The position numbers and the translations under genes are program-made. This document shows, piece by piece, positions 31,484 through 45,555 of a stretch of DNA of 64,000 nucleotides (positions within the stretch are counted from its first letter, which is position 1; every line of letters starts with the position of its first letter). The stretch spans positions 375,001 to 439,000 of the forward strand of contig NZ_AMPO01000001.1 in NCBI RefSeq assembly GCF_000302455.1, read 5' to 3'. The notes under the pieces were generated by a model. That model ran no database searches. It had not been told where the DNA came from and saw only the letters and a program-made list of their open reading frames with translations. This stretch comes from Methanobacterium formicicum DSM 3637. GTDB lineage: Archaea; Methanobacteriota; Methanobacteria; Methanobacteriales; Methanobacteriaceae.

Positions 31484-33025
31484 ATGAAAAAAATAGGCAT
31501 CCTGTACGTTAAAGGGGCACTACCCAATTTTGAGAACTTTGGAAAACTCCCTACCCATATATTAACGGACAATGGCTTGATAAATGGAAAAAAAGCACAC
31601 CATATCCTGGATGGTCTCATAATTCCTGGGGGGAGTATCATGGAATCAGAGAGCATCACCCCTGAAGTGGCCAGTGTCATTAGGAAAATGGACAGTCAGG
31701 GGAAGTTCATACTGGGAATGTGCTCAGGATTCCAGGTTTTGGCCCGTAAAACGGATATCGGTCGTAAATCACCCTGTCCAGTGGAACGTGAGGGACTGGG
31801 AATACTGGATGTCACCTTCCACCCCCTCATTGGAACAGACCGGGTTCAAGCTGAAATAACAGATGAATCTTTCCTCACCTCGGGAATGGTGGGTGAAACA
31901 ATCACCGGTTTCCACTGCCACACCTATGGTGATATAAGGGGGGATGCACATCCTGTACTTTTTTCACAGGTTAAAAGAACGGATTACACTGATAATCCTC
32001 GTAAAATACTGGCAGGGGTGCGTAATGATGAGGGAAATGTTGTGGGAACCATGATTCATGGTTCTCTGGATGAAAATCCCTCTCTGACCGGTAACATTCT
32101 ACAGTACATGGATGTAGATGAAAATGAGGCCCACCAGATCCATCAGGCTAACCAGGAGCTCTTGAAGAAAATTAAGGGTGAAATAGGGATTGGATATGAT
32201 ATTCATGCAGATTACCGCCTACCTTCTGATACGGAGGGTGGTTACGGTAAAATCTCCCCCAATAATCAGAAAACAGATGAACTACCTCCATTTCTCATGA
32301 TAGCCAGCACGGGCTCTGATTCTGGAAAAACATTCCTCACCACTGGTATGGTAGGGGCTCTTAGGAGGAAAGGATACCGGGTAGGAGTTTTAAAGGTTGG
32401 TCCAGATACCAGGGACCTGGTACCATCTTTGTACCTGAACAAAGAACCCATGGCGAGTTTCTCATCAATCAAAATAGGTGGTCTTGGCTGGAAGAACTTA
32501 GAAGAAATAATTAACGCATTAAAAGGCCAACCATACGATCTGATCCTGATCGAAGGAGTGATGAGTGTCTTCACAGGTTTGTTAAACGAAAAAACACCCT
32601 TCTCAGCAGCAGAAATAGCTAAAGCGGGTAAAATACCCACCATCATGGTATCAGGATGTAACAAAGGAGGTATTGAAACAGCAGCACTTGATCTGGTTTC
32701 ACACATTCAAATGCTGCATAAACTAGGTATTAAAACCACCGGTGCTATCCTGAACAAGGTTTACCATGATAAAATAGCAGAAAATGCATCAAATTACATT
32801 AAAAAAACCACAGGACTAGACTGGGTAACGAATGTTCCTAAAGCCCAGCTGGCAGCACGGGGTGGAACTCCTGAAGTGGAACTGAAACTGGAAGACTTTT
32901 GCTTGAAGGCCATGGAAACTGTTGAAAAACATCTTGATGTGGATAAAATCCTGAAAATGGCGCAAAAACCACAATTTACTGGTTATTTTTCTTACGATGA
33001 CATTTTAGGTATTTATCTATCTTAA
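31484..33025 (+). CDS. CobB/CobQ-like amidotransferase with permuted domain order
   Basis: The 513-residue protein combines two parts. Residues about 1-235 are a class I glutamine amidotransferase of the CobQ type with nucleophile Cys in LGMCSGFQVLA and GTMIHGSLDENP. Residues about 265-513 are a P-loop domain of the dethiobiotin synthase/CobB type (ASTGSDSGKTFLTTGMVGAL, LKVGPDTRDL, LILIEGVMSVFTGL). In CobB, CobQ and the F430 enzyme CfbB the ATPase part comes first and the amidotransferase last, so this order is reversed. It probably amidates a tetrapyrrole or similar carboxylate; the substrate is unknown. Start ATG 31484; the ribosome site is weak. Confidence 0.82.
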   Translation: MKKIGILYVKGALPNFENFGKLPTHILTDNGLINGKKAHHILDGLIIPGGSIMESESITPEVASVIRKMDSQGKFILGMCSGFQVLARKTDIGRKSPCPVEREGLGILDVTFHPLIGTDRVQAEITDESFLTSGMVGETITGFHCHTYGDIRGDAHPVLFSQVKRTDYTDNPRKILAGVRNDEGNVVGTMIHGSLDENPSLTGNILQYMDVDENEAHQIHQANQELLKKIKGEIGIGYDIHADYRLPSDTEGGYGKISPNNQKTDELPPFLMIASTGSDSGKTFLTTGMVGALRRKGYRVGVLKVGPDTRDLVPSLYLNKEPMASFSSIKIGGLGWKNLEEIINALKGQPYDLILIEGVMSVFTGLLNEKTPFSAAEIAKAGKIPTIMVSGCNKGGIETAALDLVSHIQMLHKLGIKTTGAILNKVYHDKIAENASNYIKKTTGLDWVTNVPKAQLAARGGTPEVELKLEDFCLKAMETVEKHLDVDKILKMAQKPQFTGYFSYDDILGIYLS

Positions 33026-33179
33026 AATTTTAAGTATTATCCCTCTCAATATGTTTATTATGGTTTTAATGTCGTATTGGAATTTATGTTTTGTATTCAG
33101 GATGGAAAATTAGAAAATTAAAAGGAAATGGGGAAATGAAATGGGTCTAAAAAAGAATTAAAAGCTTAATATTCTAAGT

Positions 33180-33857
33180 TTAAATACCTTTAAACTCATG
33201 GTAAGCTTCTATTAACTCTGCTCCGCTTAAAAACACCAGGTCATTCTTTTTGGCATACTCGCCCACTTTGTCGGTGTTCATTGAACCGCCGGTTTCATCA
33301 TCCATCATTTCGCAGCAGACTGCTACCGGGGTTATTCCGGCCATTTCCGCCAGGGCAATGCTCATTTCAGTGTGGCCTTTTCTTTTTAAAACATGGTCTT
33401 TGGTGGCTCTGAGAAGAGTTACATGTCCCGGGGCACGGAAGTATTTACCGAAATCCTGGAAATTTCCATTTTTACACAGTAGTCCCAGTTCTTTGATGGT
33501 GCAGGCCCGGTCGTTGTCGGTGATGCCGGTGAAGGTTTTCCTGTGGTTCACAGTTATGGAAAAGGCTGATTTTTCATCGTAAGGTATGTCATTAGGGGTT
33601 AATTCTGCCAGAACCGGGTATTCATCACTGGCTGCATCCATTAAATCGGTCATATATGGAATTCCAAGATTATCAGAGATTTCAGATGAGATTGGGACAC
33701 AGAAAAGACCACCTGCATCATTTCGTATGGTGGTCATGTGCTGGGGTGTCATAAACTCCGCAGCCATGATCATATCGGTTTCCCTCTCCCGGTTGTCACT
33801 GTCAAATATTAAAACTATTTCTCCCTTTTTAAATGATTCTATGGCTTTTTTTATCAT
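33180..33857 (-). CDS. ribB: 3,4-dihydroxy-2-butanone 4-phosphate synthase
   Basis: RibB converts ribulose 5-phosphate to dihydroxybutanone phosphate and formate for riboflavin synthesis. The 225-residue protein has the acidic loop FDSDNRERETDMIMAAE, the substrate region RNDAGGLFCVPIS, RAPGHVTLLRATKDHVLKRKGHTEMSIALAEMAG and the C-terminal CCEMMDDETGGSMNTDKVGEYA, all diagnostic. There is no GTP cyclohydrolase II fusion, as is usual in archaea. ribK lies upstream on the same strand with a 182-bp gap, so they may share regulation. The ribosome site is GTGATG before the ATG. Confidence 0.96.
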   Translation of the reverse strand: MIKKAIESFKKGEIVLIFDSDNRERETDMIMAAEFMTPQHMTTIRNDAGGLFCVPISSEISDNLGIPYMTDLMDAASDEYPVLAELTPNDIPYDEKSAFSITVNHRKTFTGITDNDRACTIKELGLLCKNGNFQDFGKYFRAPGHVTLLRATKDHVLKRKGHTEMSIALAEMAGITPVAVCCEMMDDETGGSMNTDKVGEYAKKNDLVFLSGAELIEAYHEFKGI

Positions 33858-34039
33858 GTCATCACTGGTTAGATTTTTTTTAGTAAGATTTTTTTTAGCA
33901 TTTAGTAAACTATTGTTTTTTGCAAGTTACACTTTTTCAATTTATATAAGTAATTGTATTTTTTTAGTCAATCCTTTCAATTAATCATTTAATTAATCAT
34001 TTCAGTTAAGTATTGTATTAAAAAACAAAAGGTTAATCG

Positions 34040-34414
34040 TTAATCTATTTTTAATGTAGCTTGGTCTCCATCATTAAATTTAAATTTATTTCGAAGATTT
34101 TCCTCAGCAACGAATTCCAAAATTTCTGAGGGGTGTTGGGTCTTAATAGGGAATAAAATGGCCCCATTAACTATTCCGTTGAGTTTTGCTGGGAGGAATT
34201 TAACATCTCCATAGTTACCAGTCCCCTTGATGACTCCCATTCTATCATGTAAATCATGGATGATGCCGGCATTTTCTTTGGAGATTTCCAGATTAAGGGT
34301 ACCGGGAAATGGTTTAAATTTAAGTTTTTTCTGGAATTCCTCCTGGTAGGCTTCTAAAGACATAAAATAACTACCCTTATGAGTTCCTGAGATAATTTTA
34401 CCTTTAATTTCCAT
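34040..34414 (-). CDS. ribK: CTP-dependent riboflavin kinase
   Basis: The archaeal riboflavin kinase makes FMN using CTP instead of ATP. The 124-residue protein has the cradle-loop barrel motifs GKIISGTHKGSYFMSLEAY, FKPFPGTLNLEI and AILFPIKTQHP, matching the MJ0056/RibK family in length and order. I chose the ATG at 34414, with AAGGAA eight bases upstream; a TTG five codons earlier falls in the ribosome site. It neighbours ribB, placing two flavin steps together. No FMN riboswitch is visible. Confidence 0.93.
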   Translation of the reverse strand: MEIKGKIISGTHKGSYFMSLEAYQEEFQKKLKFKPFPGTLNLEISKENAGIIHDLHDRMGVIKGTGNYGDVKFLPAKLNGIVNGAILFPIKTQHPSEILEFVAEENLRNKFKFNDGDQATLKID

Positions 34415-34429
34415 AATTAATTCCTTCAA

Positions 34430-35015
34430 TTATCTTAATTACACTCTAATCCTAATTACCCTTAATTTTAATTCCTCGCTAATAAATTTTTAAAAGTTTC
34501 TATAGCTTTATAGAGGATTGTCTAAGTAAATTGGCGAATTTAAAAACACAAGTAATTTTTATAATATTTACTGGAGTCTTTAAGGATATTTTGTGTCCAA
34601 TAAACACATATATTCCATTTAAAAGCCCCCTCCACCAAGTGTTTGTTTTCTTTAATCAGTTGAAATTCATTACTGGTGTGGTGTTTTTTGGTGGCCACGT
34701 TTATATATCTTTCACCAAATAATTTTTTTGCCAATGGTTTCTTGCCAAATGGTTGGAACAACCTGCCCTATCCTATGGATGGTAAGTCCTGAAGCACACC
34801 TAAGATGTCAGTCTGAATCTCGAGGATCATAAAACCTTACATTCTTTCTCAATACATGGAAAAATCATGGTTTAAGTATTTAATATAATAAATACTGGGG
34901 TGTTTACAAATGACAGGGAAAACTTAAGAGGTATGGGGAAAATAGTTCCTCAGGCTAGGAAAAATGTTCCTCATGTCATGTATTATATTAACTTATGTGC
35001 CTCTTAGGTTTATTA
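34430..35015. other. 586-bp spacer with two candidate structured RNA segments
   Basis: No convincing protein gene is present. A TATA-like TTTATATATC at 34700-34709 precedes a less AT-rich stretch (34735-34840) with a GGTTG-GAA-CAACC hairpin (34751-34763) and an ATCC-TAT-GGAT stem. A second stretch (34905-35007) has several complementary pairs. Both are reported as findings; neither matches an RNA family I recognise. Confidence 0.35.
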
Positions 35016-36671
<1,656 letters not shown>

Positions 36672-36715
36672 TGCACATCCTCCTATAGGTTAAAGATAAT
36701 CTTGAATTGTTTTAC

Positions 36716-36753
<38 letters not shown>

Positions 36754-36799
36754 CACCCTACTTAAAAAACTTAAATAAAACCATGTTCAATTTTATACC

Positions 36800-38446
<1,647 letters not shown>

Positions 38447-38500
38447 AATCGTAAGCAGTGCATCTGATTTTATAAATCCATATTCTTTATTTAAATAGCT

Positions 38501-38536
38501 CTTTTTTAACTTTTTTTAACTTTTTTAATATTTTTC
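38501..38536 (+). terminator. T-tract terminator of tfrA
   Basis: Three successive tracts (CTTTTTTAAC, TTTTTTTAAC, TTTTTTAATATTTTTC) begin about 55 bases after the stop codon. No stem is needed for archaeal termination at such U-runs. Confidence 0.6.
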
Positions 38537-38687
38537 AAAAATTTTTAAAATAAAAATTGGAGTTTCCATTTTTCTGGAAGTGTCGATCTTAGGAGAATAC
38601 TATTTCAGTTACAGAAATTAATACCATTCATTTCTTAGAACTACTATCCAATTTAATAAGAGGTAAATAAGTCAAAAAGTAGTAAAA

Positions 38688-38761
<74 letters not shown>

Positions 38762-38942
38762 AATAATAAAACAGTAGTTTTTATTCCCAACACATTTGTT
38801 GGAACTTATACTCAATTGATTTTTTATCTATTTAAGTTTTGTTTTAGATTTTCATTGAAGATACTCTTGAAAGTCAGTTTATGTTATGTAAATGTGAAGG
38901 TCATCCATTCCAGTGATGGGATGTATTATACTTTAGAAAGAT

Positions 38943-39425
38943 TTAAATTTCCAGGTTTTCCCGAATTTTGTCTTTAATATGCTTTTTCAGTTCATCTGGA
39001 ATTGGAATTGATTTCCTGCGATCATGCATGGTGCTCATTCCGAAACAAGGATCATCAAATGTTCTATCTTCAAATTCAACCGAGTCCCTGTAACGGGGGA
39101 TGAAATGCCAGTGCAGATGGGGGCAGGGAGGCACTTCACGGTAGGAAGAGTTCATCAAACAGCCCCAGTTGAACATGGTGGCATGGAAGGACTTTCTAAT
39201 TGCAGATTCTAATTTTTTAACCACCAGTGCTAGGTCGGCCCATTCTTCACAACTTAAAGCAGAAAGCTCTGTTTCATCTCTTTTAAGGGCCACAACACAG
39301 GTTCCCAGGTTTCTCTGATCAGGGGCCAGGATGATGAGCCAGTGTTCAGTTTCAGCCAGCAACTCACCGAACTGGTGATCCTTTAACCTTTCAAAATATT
39401 CACATTCCATGGGAATTCCATCCAT
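38943..39425 (-). CDS. HIT-family hydrolase
   Basis: The 160-residue protein has the histidine triad HLHWHFIPRY preceded by the NWGCLMNSS region typical of the family. HIT proteins hydrolyse or transfer nucleoside phosphates; the exact substrate is unknown. The central segment DQRNLGTCVVALKRDETELSALS matches the conserved nucleotide-contact region. AAGGAT stands seven bases before the ATG, within the tail of the upstream PAP2 gene spacing (17 bp), so the two are likely co-transcribed. Confidence 0.9.
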   Translation of the reverse strand: MDGIPMECEYFERLKDHQFGELLAETEHWLIILAPDQRNLGTCVVALKRDETELSALSCEEWADLALVVKKLESAIRKSFHATMFNWGCLMNSSYREVPPCPHLHWHFIPRYRDSVEFEDRTFDDPCFGMSTMHDRRKSIPIPDELKKHIKDKIRENLEI

Positions 39426-39442
39426 ATACTAATCCTTAAAAA

Positions 39443-40048
39443 TTAGATTAACAGGTAAATCTGTACTGCTGTTAAAAAGTAACCCAACACTGTGCCTACA
39501 ATTAACTGTGCCGGGGTGTGTCTTTTAAGGTACAATCTACTCCACAGTACCAGGGGCACCAGTAAACTGAATAAAACCCCATACCACCCGAAAAGGTAGA
39601 TGATCGCAGTTGCTGGACCGGCAATGCCCATGGCGTGTATACTGATCTTCCAGTAAAGGCTGAATAAGAGAACGATAATGGTGTTGTTAAGATAGCAGAT
39701 CATTAAAACCGTGGTGAGTGGGGGTGCTCCCAGAATATAGAGTACAGCAACACCAGTAATATATGATGCAATTACCAGTAAAAGAGGATAAATCCTATCC
39801 TGCCTTCGGGGCATGTCTACTTCCAGGTTTTTCTTTTTTATCCATAATGAACTGGTAATTATGGGTAAAATACTCACAAAAAAGATGCTAATTGCTGAAA
39901 ACCATAACCAGTCCCCTCCATAAAGTAAGGTGTAATTAATAATCAAAAAAACTGGAATGGCAACAAAAGGGGGATTGCTGACCGTGGATATGAAATTGGC
40001 CAGTGTTTCGTGGGAAGAAGTGTTTTGATTAGGGAGATTAATGGGCAT
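39443..40048 (-). CDS. PAP2-superfamily membrane phosphatase-like protein
   Basis: The 201-residue protein has five or six transmembrane helices and weak but ordered phosphatidate phosphatase (PAP2) motifs: RRQDRIYPLL, then SIHAMGIAGPA corresponding to the SGH motif, and WSRLYLKRHTPAQLIVGTVLG corresponding to SRxxxxxHxxxD. Here the usual final Asp of motif 3 is Gln-Leu-Ile-Val-Gly, as in several archaeal members. It may act on isoprenoid or polyprenyl phosphates. It lies directly upstream of the HIT gene on the same strand. Confidence 0.75.
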   Translation of the reverse strand: MPINLPNQNTSSHETLANFISTVSNPPFVAIPVFLIINYTLLYGGDWLWFSAISIFFVSILPIITSSLWIKKKNLEVDMPRRQDRIYPLLLVIASYITGVAVLYILGAPPLTTVLMICYLNNTIIVLLFSLYWKISIHAMGIAGPATAIIYLFGWYGVLFSLLVPLVLWSRLYLKRHTPAQLIVGTVLGYFLTAVQIYLLI

Positions 40049-40187
40049 TTATGTCCATCCAGCACATTTTTATAAGAAGATGAGAAGTTTTAGCGGCTAT
40101 ATTCTCTTTAAAAATAATAGCTAATAAAATCTTTCATTTAAATGAGTTGGGATCAGTATTTCAAGAGTCAGGTAAGAATTTATGGTT

Positions 40188-40619
40188 TTATCTCACGTAA
40201 ATACGGAAAGTGTAGTTACCACAGTTGCGGGAGGCGGTGGCTATATTGTCTGTATTTTTCAGTTCCATCTTCCCGGCCAGTTTCTTCCCACCCAACTGTT
40301 TTTCTTCGATTAGGAGATATTCACTTCCCGCCATGTTTTTATCCAGAAAATTAGAGGCAATTTCTCCTGCGCTATCGATACTGGTCTGGCTATGGTTACC
40401 CTGGGTAAGAATGGTTGAAACACGCTCTAAAACAGACTGGTCATTTCCGTCACAGTAGTTGACCATTAAATCCATGGTATCATGGGCTTTATGGGATGAA
40501 TGGATCCCCAGGGGTAATTCAGGGGATGCAGAAAAATTACTAATTCCAAAAAGAACGATTATAATTGGAATCAGGGCTAGCACCGCATCCATTGTGTAAG
40601 CAAATCCTTTTTCATCCAT
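40188..40619 (-). CDS. predicted type IV pilin-like secreted protein
   Basis: The 143-residue protein begins MDEKGFAYTMDAVLALIPIIIVLFGISNFSASPEL. A short charged leader, a Gly-Phe, then a hydrophobic helix resembles archaeal class III (pilin-like) signal peptides, where a prepilin peptidase would cut near Lys-Gly. The rest is a soluble domain with two Cys (in NYCDGN and RNCGNY) that could form a disulfide. No function is known; similar proteins in Methanobacterium are hypothetical. It is monocistronic. Confidence 0.65.
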   Translation of the reverse strand: MDEKGFAYTMDAVLALIPIIIVLFGISNFSASPELPLGIHSSHKAHDTMDLMVNYCDGNDQSVLERVSTILTQGNHSQTSIDSAGEIASNFLDKNMAGSEYLLIEEKQLGGKKLAGKMELKNTDNIATASRNCGNYTFRIYVR

Positions 40620-40828
40620 ATGAATTCACATAGATTCGTTAACCCCATCCTTCAATCATGGTAAATCTTCTAATATGGTAATTCGATTGATTAGGCGTTT
40701 GGCTTGATTTTATACCATTAAACTTAATTTATTAAGATTTTCCTCGCTTATACTTTTGATCTTAAAGTTTATTTAATGCTAAGATGGATTGGATCCCGTT
40801 TGGTTAGTTAAATGTTTAATTCAATTAT

Positions 40829-42199
40829 TTAATTATCATATTTTTCCTTTATCCGGGCCACCACTTCGTCTTTCTTGGCAATGGCTTCCAGTGCTGATCT
40901 TTCCACTTTCTGCTTCATTTCGTCAAAATCTTCTGGCTGCAGATCCCCAACCATCTTTTTGACCTTGGTATACGCTGCCTCACGGAATAAGGGTTTAAGT
41001 TCTTTTTCTCCTTGATCGGTGATTAGACGAGGAATTCCAGTATCATCCACTTCTCCTATTCTACCAATCCTGACTCCAGCACCTGAAACAGCCTTCTCCA
41101 CCTGGCTTGCCACATCTTCAGTGGCTATTATCATGAGTGAATCCACTGAAACACCCAGATGGTCAATATCCAGGCTTTCCAGCATATTCAGTACTTTAGG
41201 GTTAACCAGTTGTCTGATTTCCTCTTCCCAGAATGCAAGTCCCAACCCTGTGGTCTGTGATATCTCATGGGCATCCCCTCTGAGTCCTCCGTTGGTCACA
41301 TCGGTCATGGCGTGTACTTTGGGGAGGAGTCCGGCCTTTAGTATGGCCTCCGATGCCTGGATGAAGCTGATGTCCATGGTCTCCCACACCACATCGAAGA
41401 GTCCGTGATAGAGGGCGGTGGTGGTTATGGTCCCTCCACCTGATCCTTCAGTTAGGAGGATCACATCTCCGGGTTCGGCTCGTTTACGGGCGGTGGGGGG
41501 ATGGGGGGATATTCCCACCGCACCCACGGCGCTGACCAGCCGGTCTCCCAAGACCATATCTCCTCCCACACGTAGGGTACTACCGGCTACTAAGGGGACT
41601 CCAGTGAGTTCTGAAACCGCGCATACTCCTGCAGTGTAGTCGAAGAGCTTAGCTACTTCTCCATCGTCTGCCAGGTGAAGGTCGCTTAAGAGTGCTACTG
41701 GCTGGGAACCCATAACACAAACGTCCCGCATGGATGCCCTGGCCACGTGGAAACCGCCCAGGAATGGGTATTCACTTAGACGGGAGTGTATTCCATCCAC
41801 GGCTGTGGTGATGTACACTTCATCAGCTCCGGCCGCTGCTTTTACCACGCCTCCGTCGTCCTGGGCGGTGGGGTTGATGAATGCGTTGGTGTGGCTGCTT
41901 TTAACGATTTCTGCGATTTGACGATGTACAAAGAAGTCCCCTGCACCACGGGAACCTACACCCATCTGGCCCATTCCTACTCCTGATTTGGGGTATTCTA
42001 TTAACTTTTTAAGGGATTCATCAGGGTGGTCTTCGATTTTTAGGGTGTATTTGACTTCTTCCAGGACTGCTTCTGCCATCTGGTTGGCCTGTTCTGGGCT
42101 GATGTCTTTAAATTCCAGGATCTTTTCCTGGAGACTTTTTTGTACAGATTCTTCGTCATGATCTACCAGGGCGCGCCTGGCGAAACCTTCTATATCCAC
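40829..42199 (-). CDS. AIR synthase-related (PurM/SelD/HypE superfamily) protein
   Basis: The 456-residue protein contains the PurM-like ATP-binding fold with DDGGVVKAAAGADEVYITTAVDGIHSR, MRDVCVMGSQPVALLSDLHL, RVGGDMVLGDRLVSAVGAVGI and a C-terminal TDVTNGGLRGDAHEI/LGVSVDSLMIIA part. An N-terminal helical extension of about 100 residues, with a Gly-rich SGVGMGQMGVGSRGAGDFFVH loop, and a helical tail distinguish it from HypE and methanogenesis marker 2. Superfamily members activate carbonyls by ATP phosphorylation; the substrate is unknown. The start is GTG at 42199, preceded by GAAGGTG. Confidence 0.8.
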   Translation of the reverse strand: MDIEGFARRALVDHDEESVQKSLQEKILEFKDISPEQANQMAEAVLEEVKYTLKIEDHPDESLKKLIEYPKSGVGMGQMGVGSRGAGDFFVHRQIAEIVKSSHTNAFINPTAQDDGGVVKAAAGADEVYITTAVDGIHSRLSEYPFLGGFHVARASMRDVCVMGSQPVALLSDLHLADDGEVAKLFDYTAGVCAVSELTGVPLVAGSTLRVGGDMVLGDRLVSAVGAVGISPHPPTARKRAEPGDVILLTEGSGGGTITTTALYHGLFDVVWETMDISFIQASEAILKAGLLPKVHAMTDVTNGGLRGDAHEISQTTGLGLAFWEEEIRQLVNPKVLNMLESLDIDHLGVSVDSLMIIATEDVASQVEKAVSGAGVRIGRIGEVDDTGIPRLITDQGEKELKPLFREAAYTKVKKMVGDLQPEDFDEMKQKVERSALEAIAKKDEVVARIKEKYDN

Positions 42200-42269
42200 A
42201 CTAACACCTTCTATAGTATTACTAATATTTAAATTTTTCTTACTTCATTGATGTGGGATTTAAAAATAA

Positions 42270-42881
42270 TCATAAAACATTTCTAAGGAAGTTTTTGAGT
42301 ATTTCCAGACCAATTTCTCCACTTTTTTCAGGGTGAAACTGGGTGGCGTATACATTGTCCTGGGCCACCACTGCTGGAACTTCCACACCATAATCCACAG
42401 TGGCCATTACTACTTCCTCATTATCCGGACGAACGTAGTAAGAGTGGACAAAGTACATGTAATCACTGCCTATTCCTTCAAGTAATGGAGAATTCTGCTT
42501 GATATTTAGGTTGTTCCATCCCATATGGGGGATTTTAAGACCATCATTTAGCAGGGTATCTGGGAAACGAACCACTTTACCTGAAAAAACGTCCAGTCCC
42601 CTGATCATGGGACTTTCTTCACTCTCACTGAACAATACTTGCAAACCTAAACAGACACCCAGAAAGGGTTTATCATCTTTGATGTGCTGATGGATGATAT
42701 CCTCATATTTTTTGAGGTTTTCCATTGCAGTTCCAAAGGCACCTACACCCGGGAGGATCATCACATCTGCCTTTTTTAACTCTTCTTTATCCCGAGTTAC
42801 CAGTACTTCCGCACCAACATGATGGAATCCGTTTCTGATGCTTTTTAGGTTCCCGCTGCCGTAATCAATAATGGTTATCAT
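42270..42881 (-). CDS. hisH: imidazole glycerol phosphate synthase, glutamine amidotransferase subunit
   Basis: HisH releases ammonia from glutamine for HisF, which forms the imidazole ring of histidine. The 203-residue protein has IDYGSGNLKSIRNGF, VMILPGVGAFGTAM, the nucleophile Cys in GVCLGLQVLF and the His-Glu pair in ATQFHPEKSGEIG. The start is taken as ATG 42881, giving the family-typical N-terminus MITIIDYGSGN; seven further upstream codons would not fit. hisF is not in this window, and hisB is 41 kb away. Confidence 0.95.
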   Translation of the reverse strand: MITIIDYGSGNLKSIRNGFHHVGAEVLVTRDKEELKKADVMILPGVGAFGTAMENLKKYEDIIHQHIKDDKPFLGVCLGLQVLFSESEESPMIRGLDVFSGKVVRFPDTLLNDGLKIPHMGWNNLNIKQNSPLLEGIGSDYMYFVHSYYVRPDNEEVVMATVDYGVEVPAVVAQDNVYATQFHPEKSGEIGLEILKNFLRNVL

Positions 42882-43024
42882 GATCTTATAGGTAATGAAC
42901 ACTTTCGGTTAGTAATAAACACGTTTTGCTATAAATTTAAAATTCAATTTACTTGAATTAAATTTTTATCTCATAACCTGTATTTTTTTAAATTATAATT
43001 CCTTTTTTATAAAAAAGAAATTAA

Positions 43025-44032
<1,008 letters not shown>

Positions 44033-44229
44033 AGTTATCACCACTATTTTTTATCTATTTAACTCAAGTTTCTGTTATCTTAATCAAATTCATCGGAATG
44101 TTACAATACTTCTCGATCATTATCTCAATATAAATCCGTTTATTTATTGCCTATATTATAAGCCAGTTATATATAAAATTCACCAACAGGATATGATCCA
44201 TGAAAGTAAACCTATGGGCTACTGGTTTG

Positions 44230-45309
<1,080 letters not shown>

Positions 45310-45555
45310 GATATTTCACCTCTATTTTTTTCAGATGATTATTTGGTATAGATATTATTATTTAGTATAAGATCATTATTGGGGTTTCATTAAATCATTA
45401 TCGACTTTTCATTAACATTAACCATTATAACTAATGTCACTATAATAAACTTAAATCTGGGTATGATCTTTTTCTATAGTTTTTCTATAGATGTGTTGAT
45501 TTCTATAAATTTGTTAATTTATAAGATAAACAATTATGTATTGCGGAGACAGGAT

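Noticed and set aside
33858..34039. FMN riboswitch upstream of ribB
   Set aside because: The spacer is AT-rich with short T-rich repeats and none of the conserved riboswitch core bases.
34540..34761. 73-codon frame on the minus strand in the ribK-sepS spacer
   Set aside because: Only a TTG start, no ribosome site, and a composition (WNICVYWTQN, KYYKNYLCF) unlike the other proteins; it overlaps a candidate RNA hairpin.
34771..34816. Box C/D guide RNA (two CTGA motifs 20 nt apart)
   Set aside because: No RTGATGA box C or C' at the required distances from the CTGA boxes.
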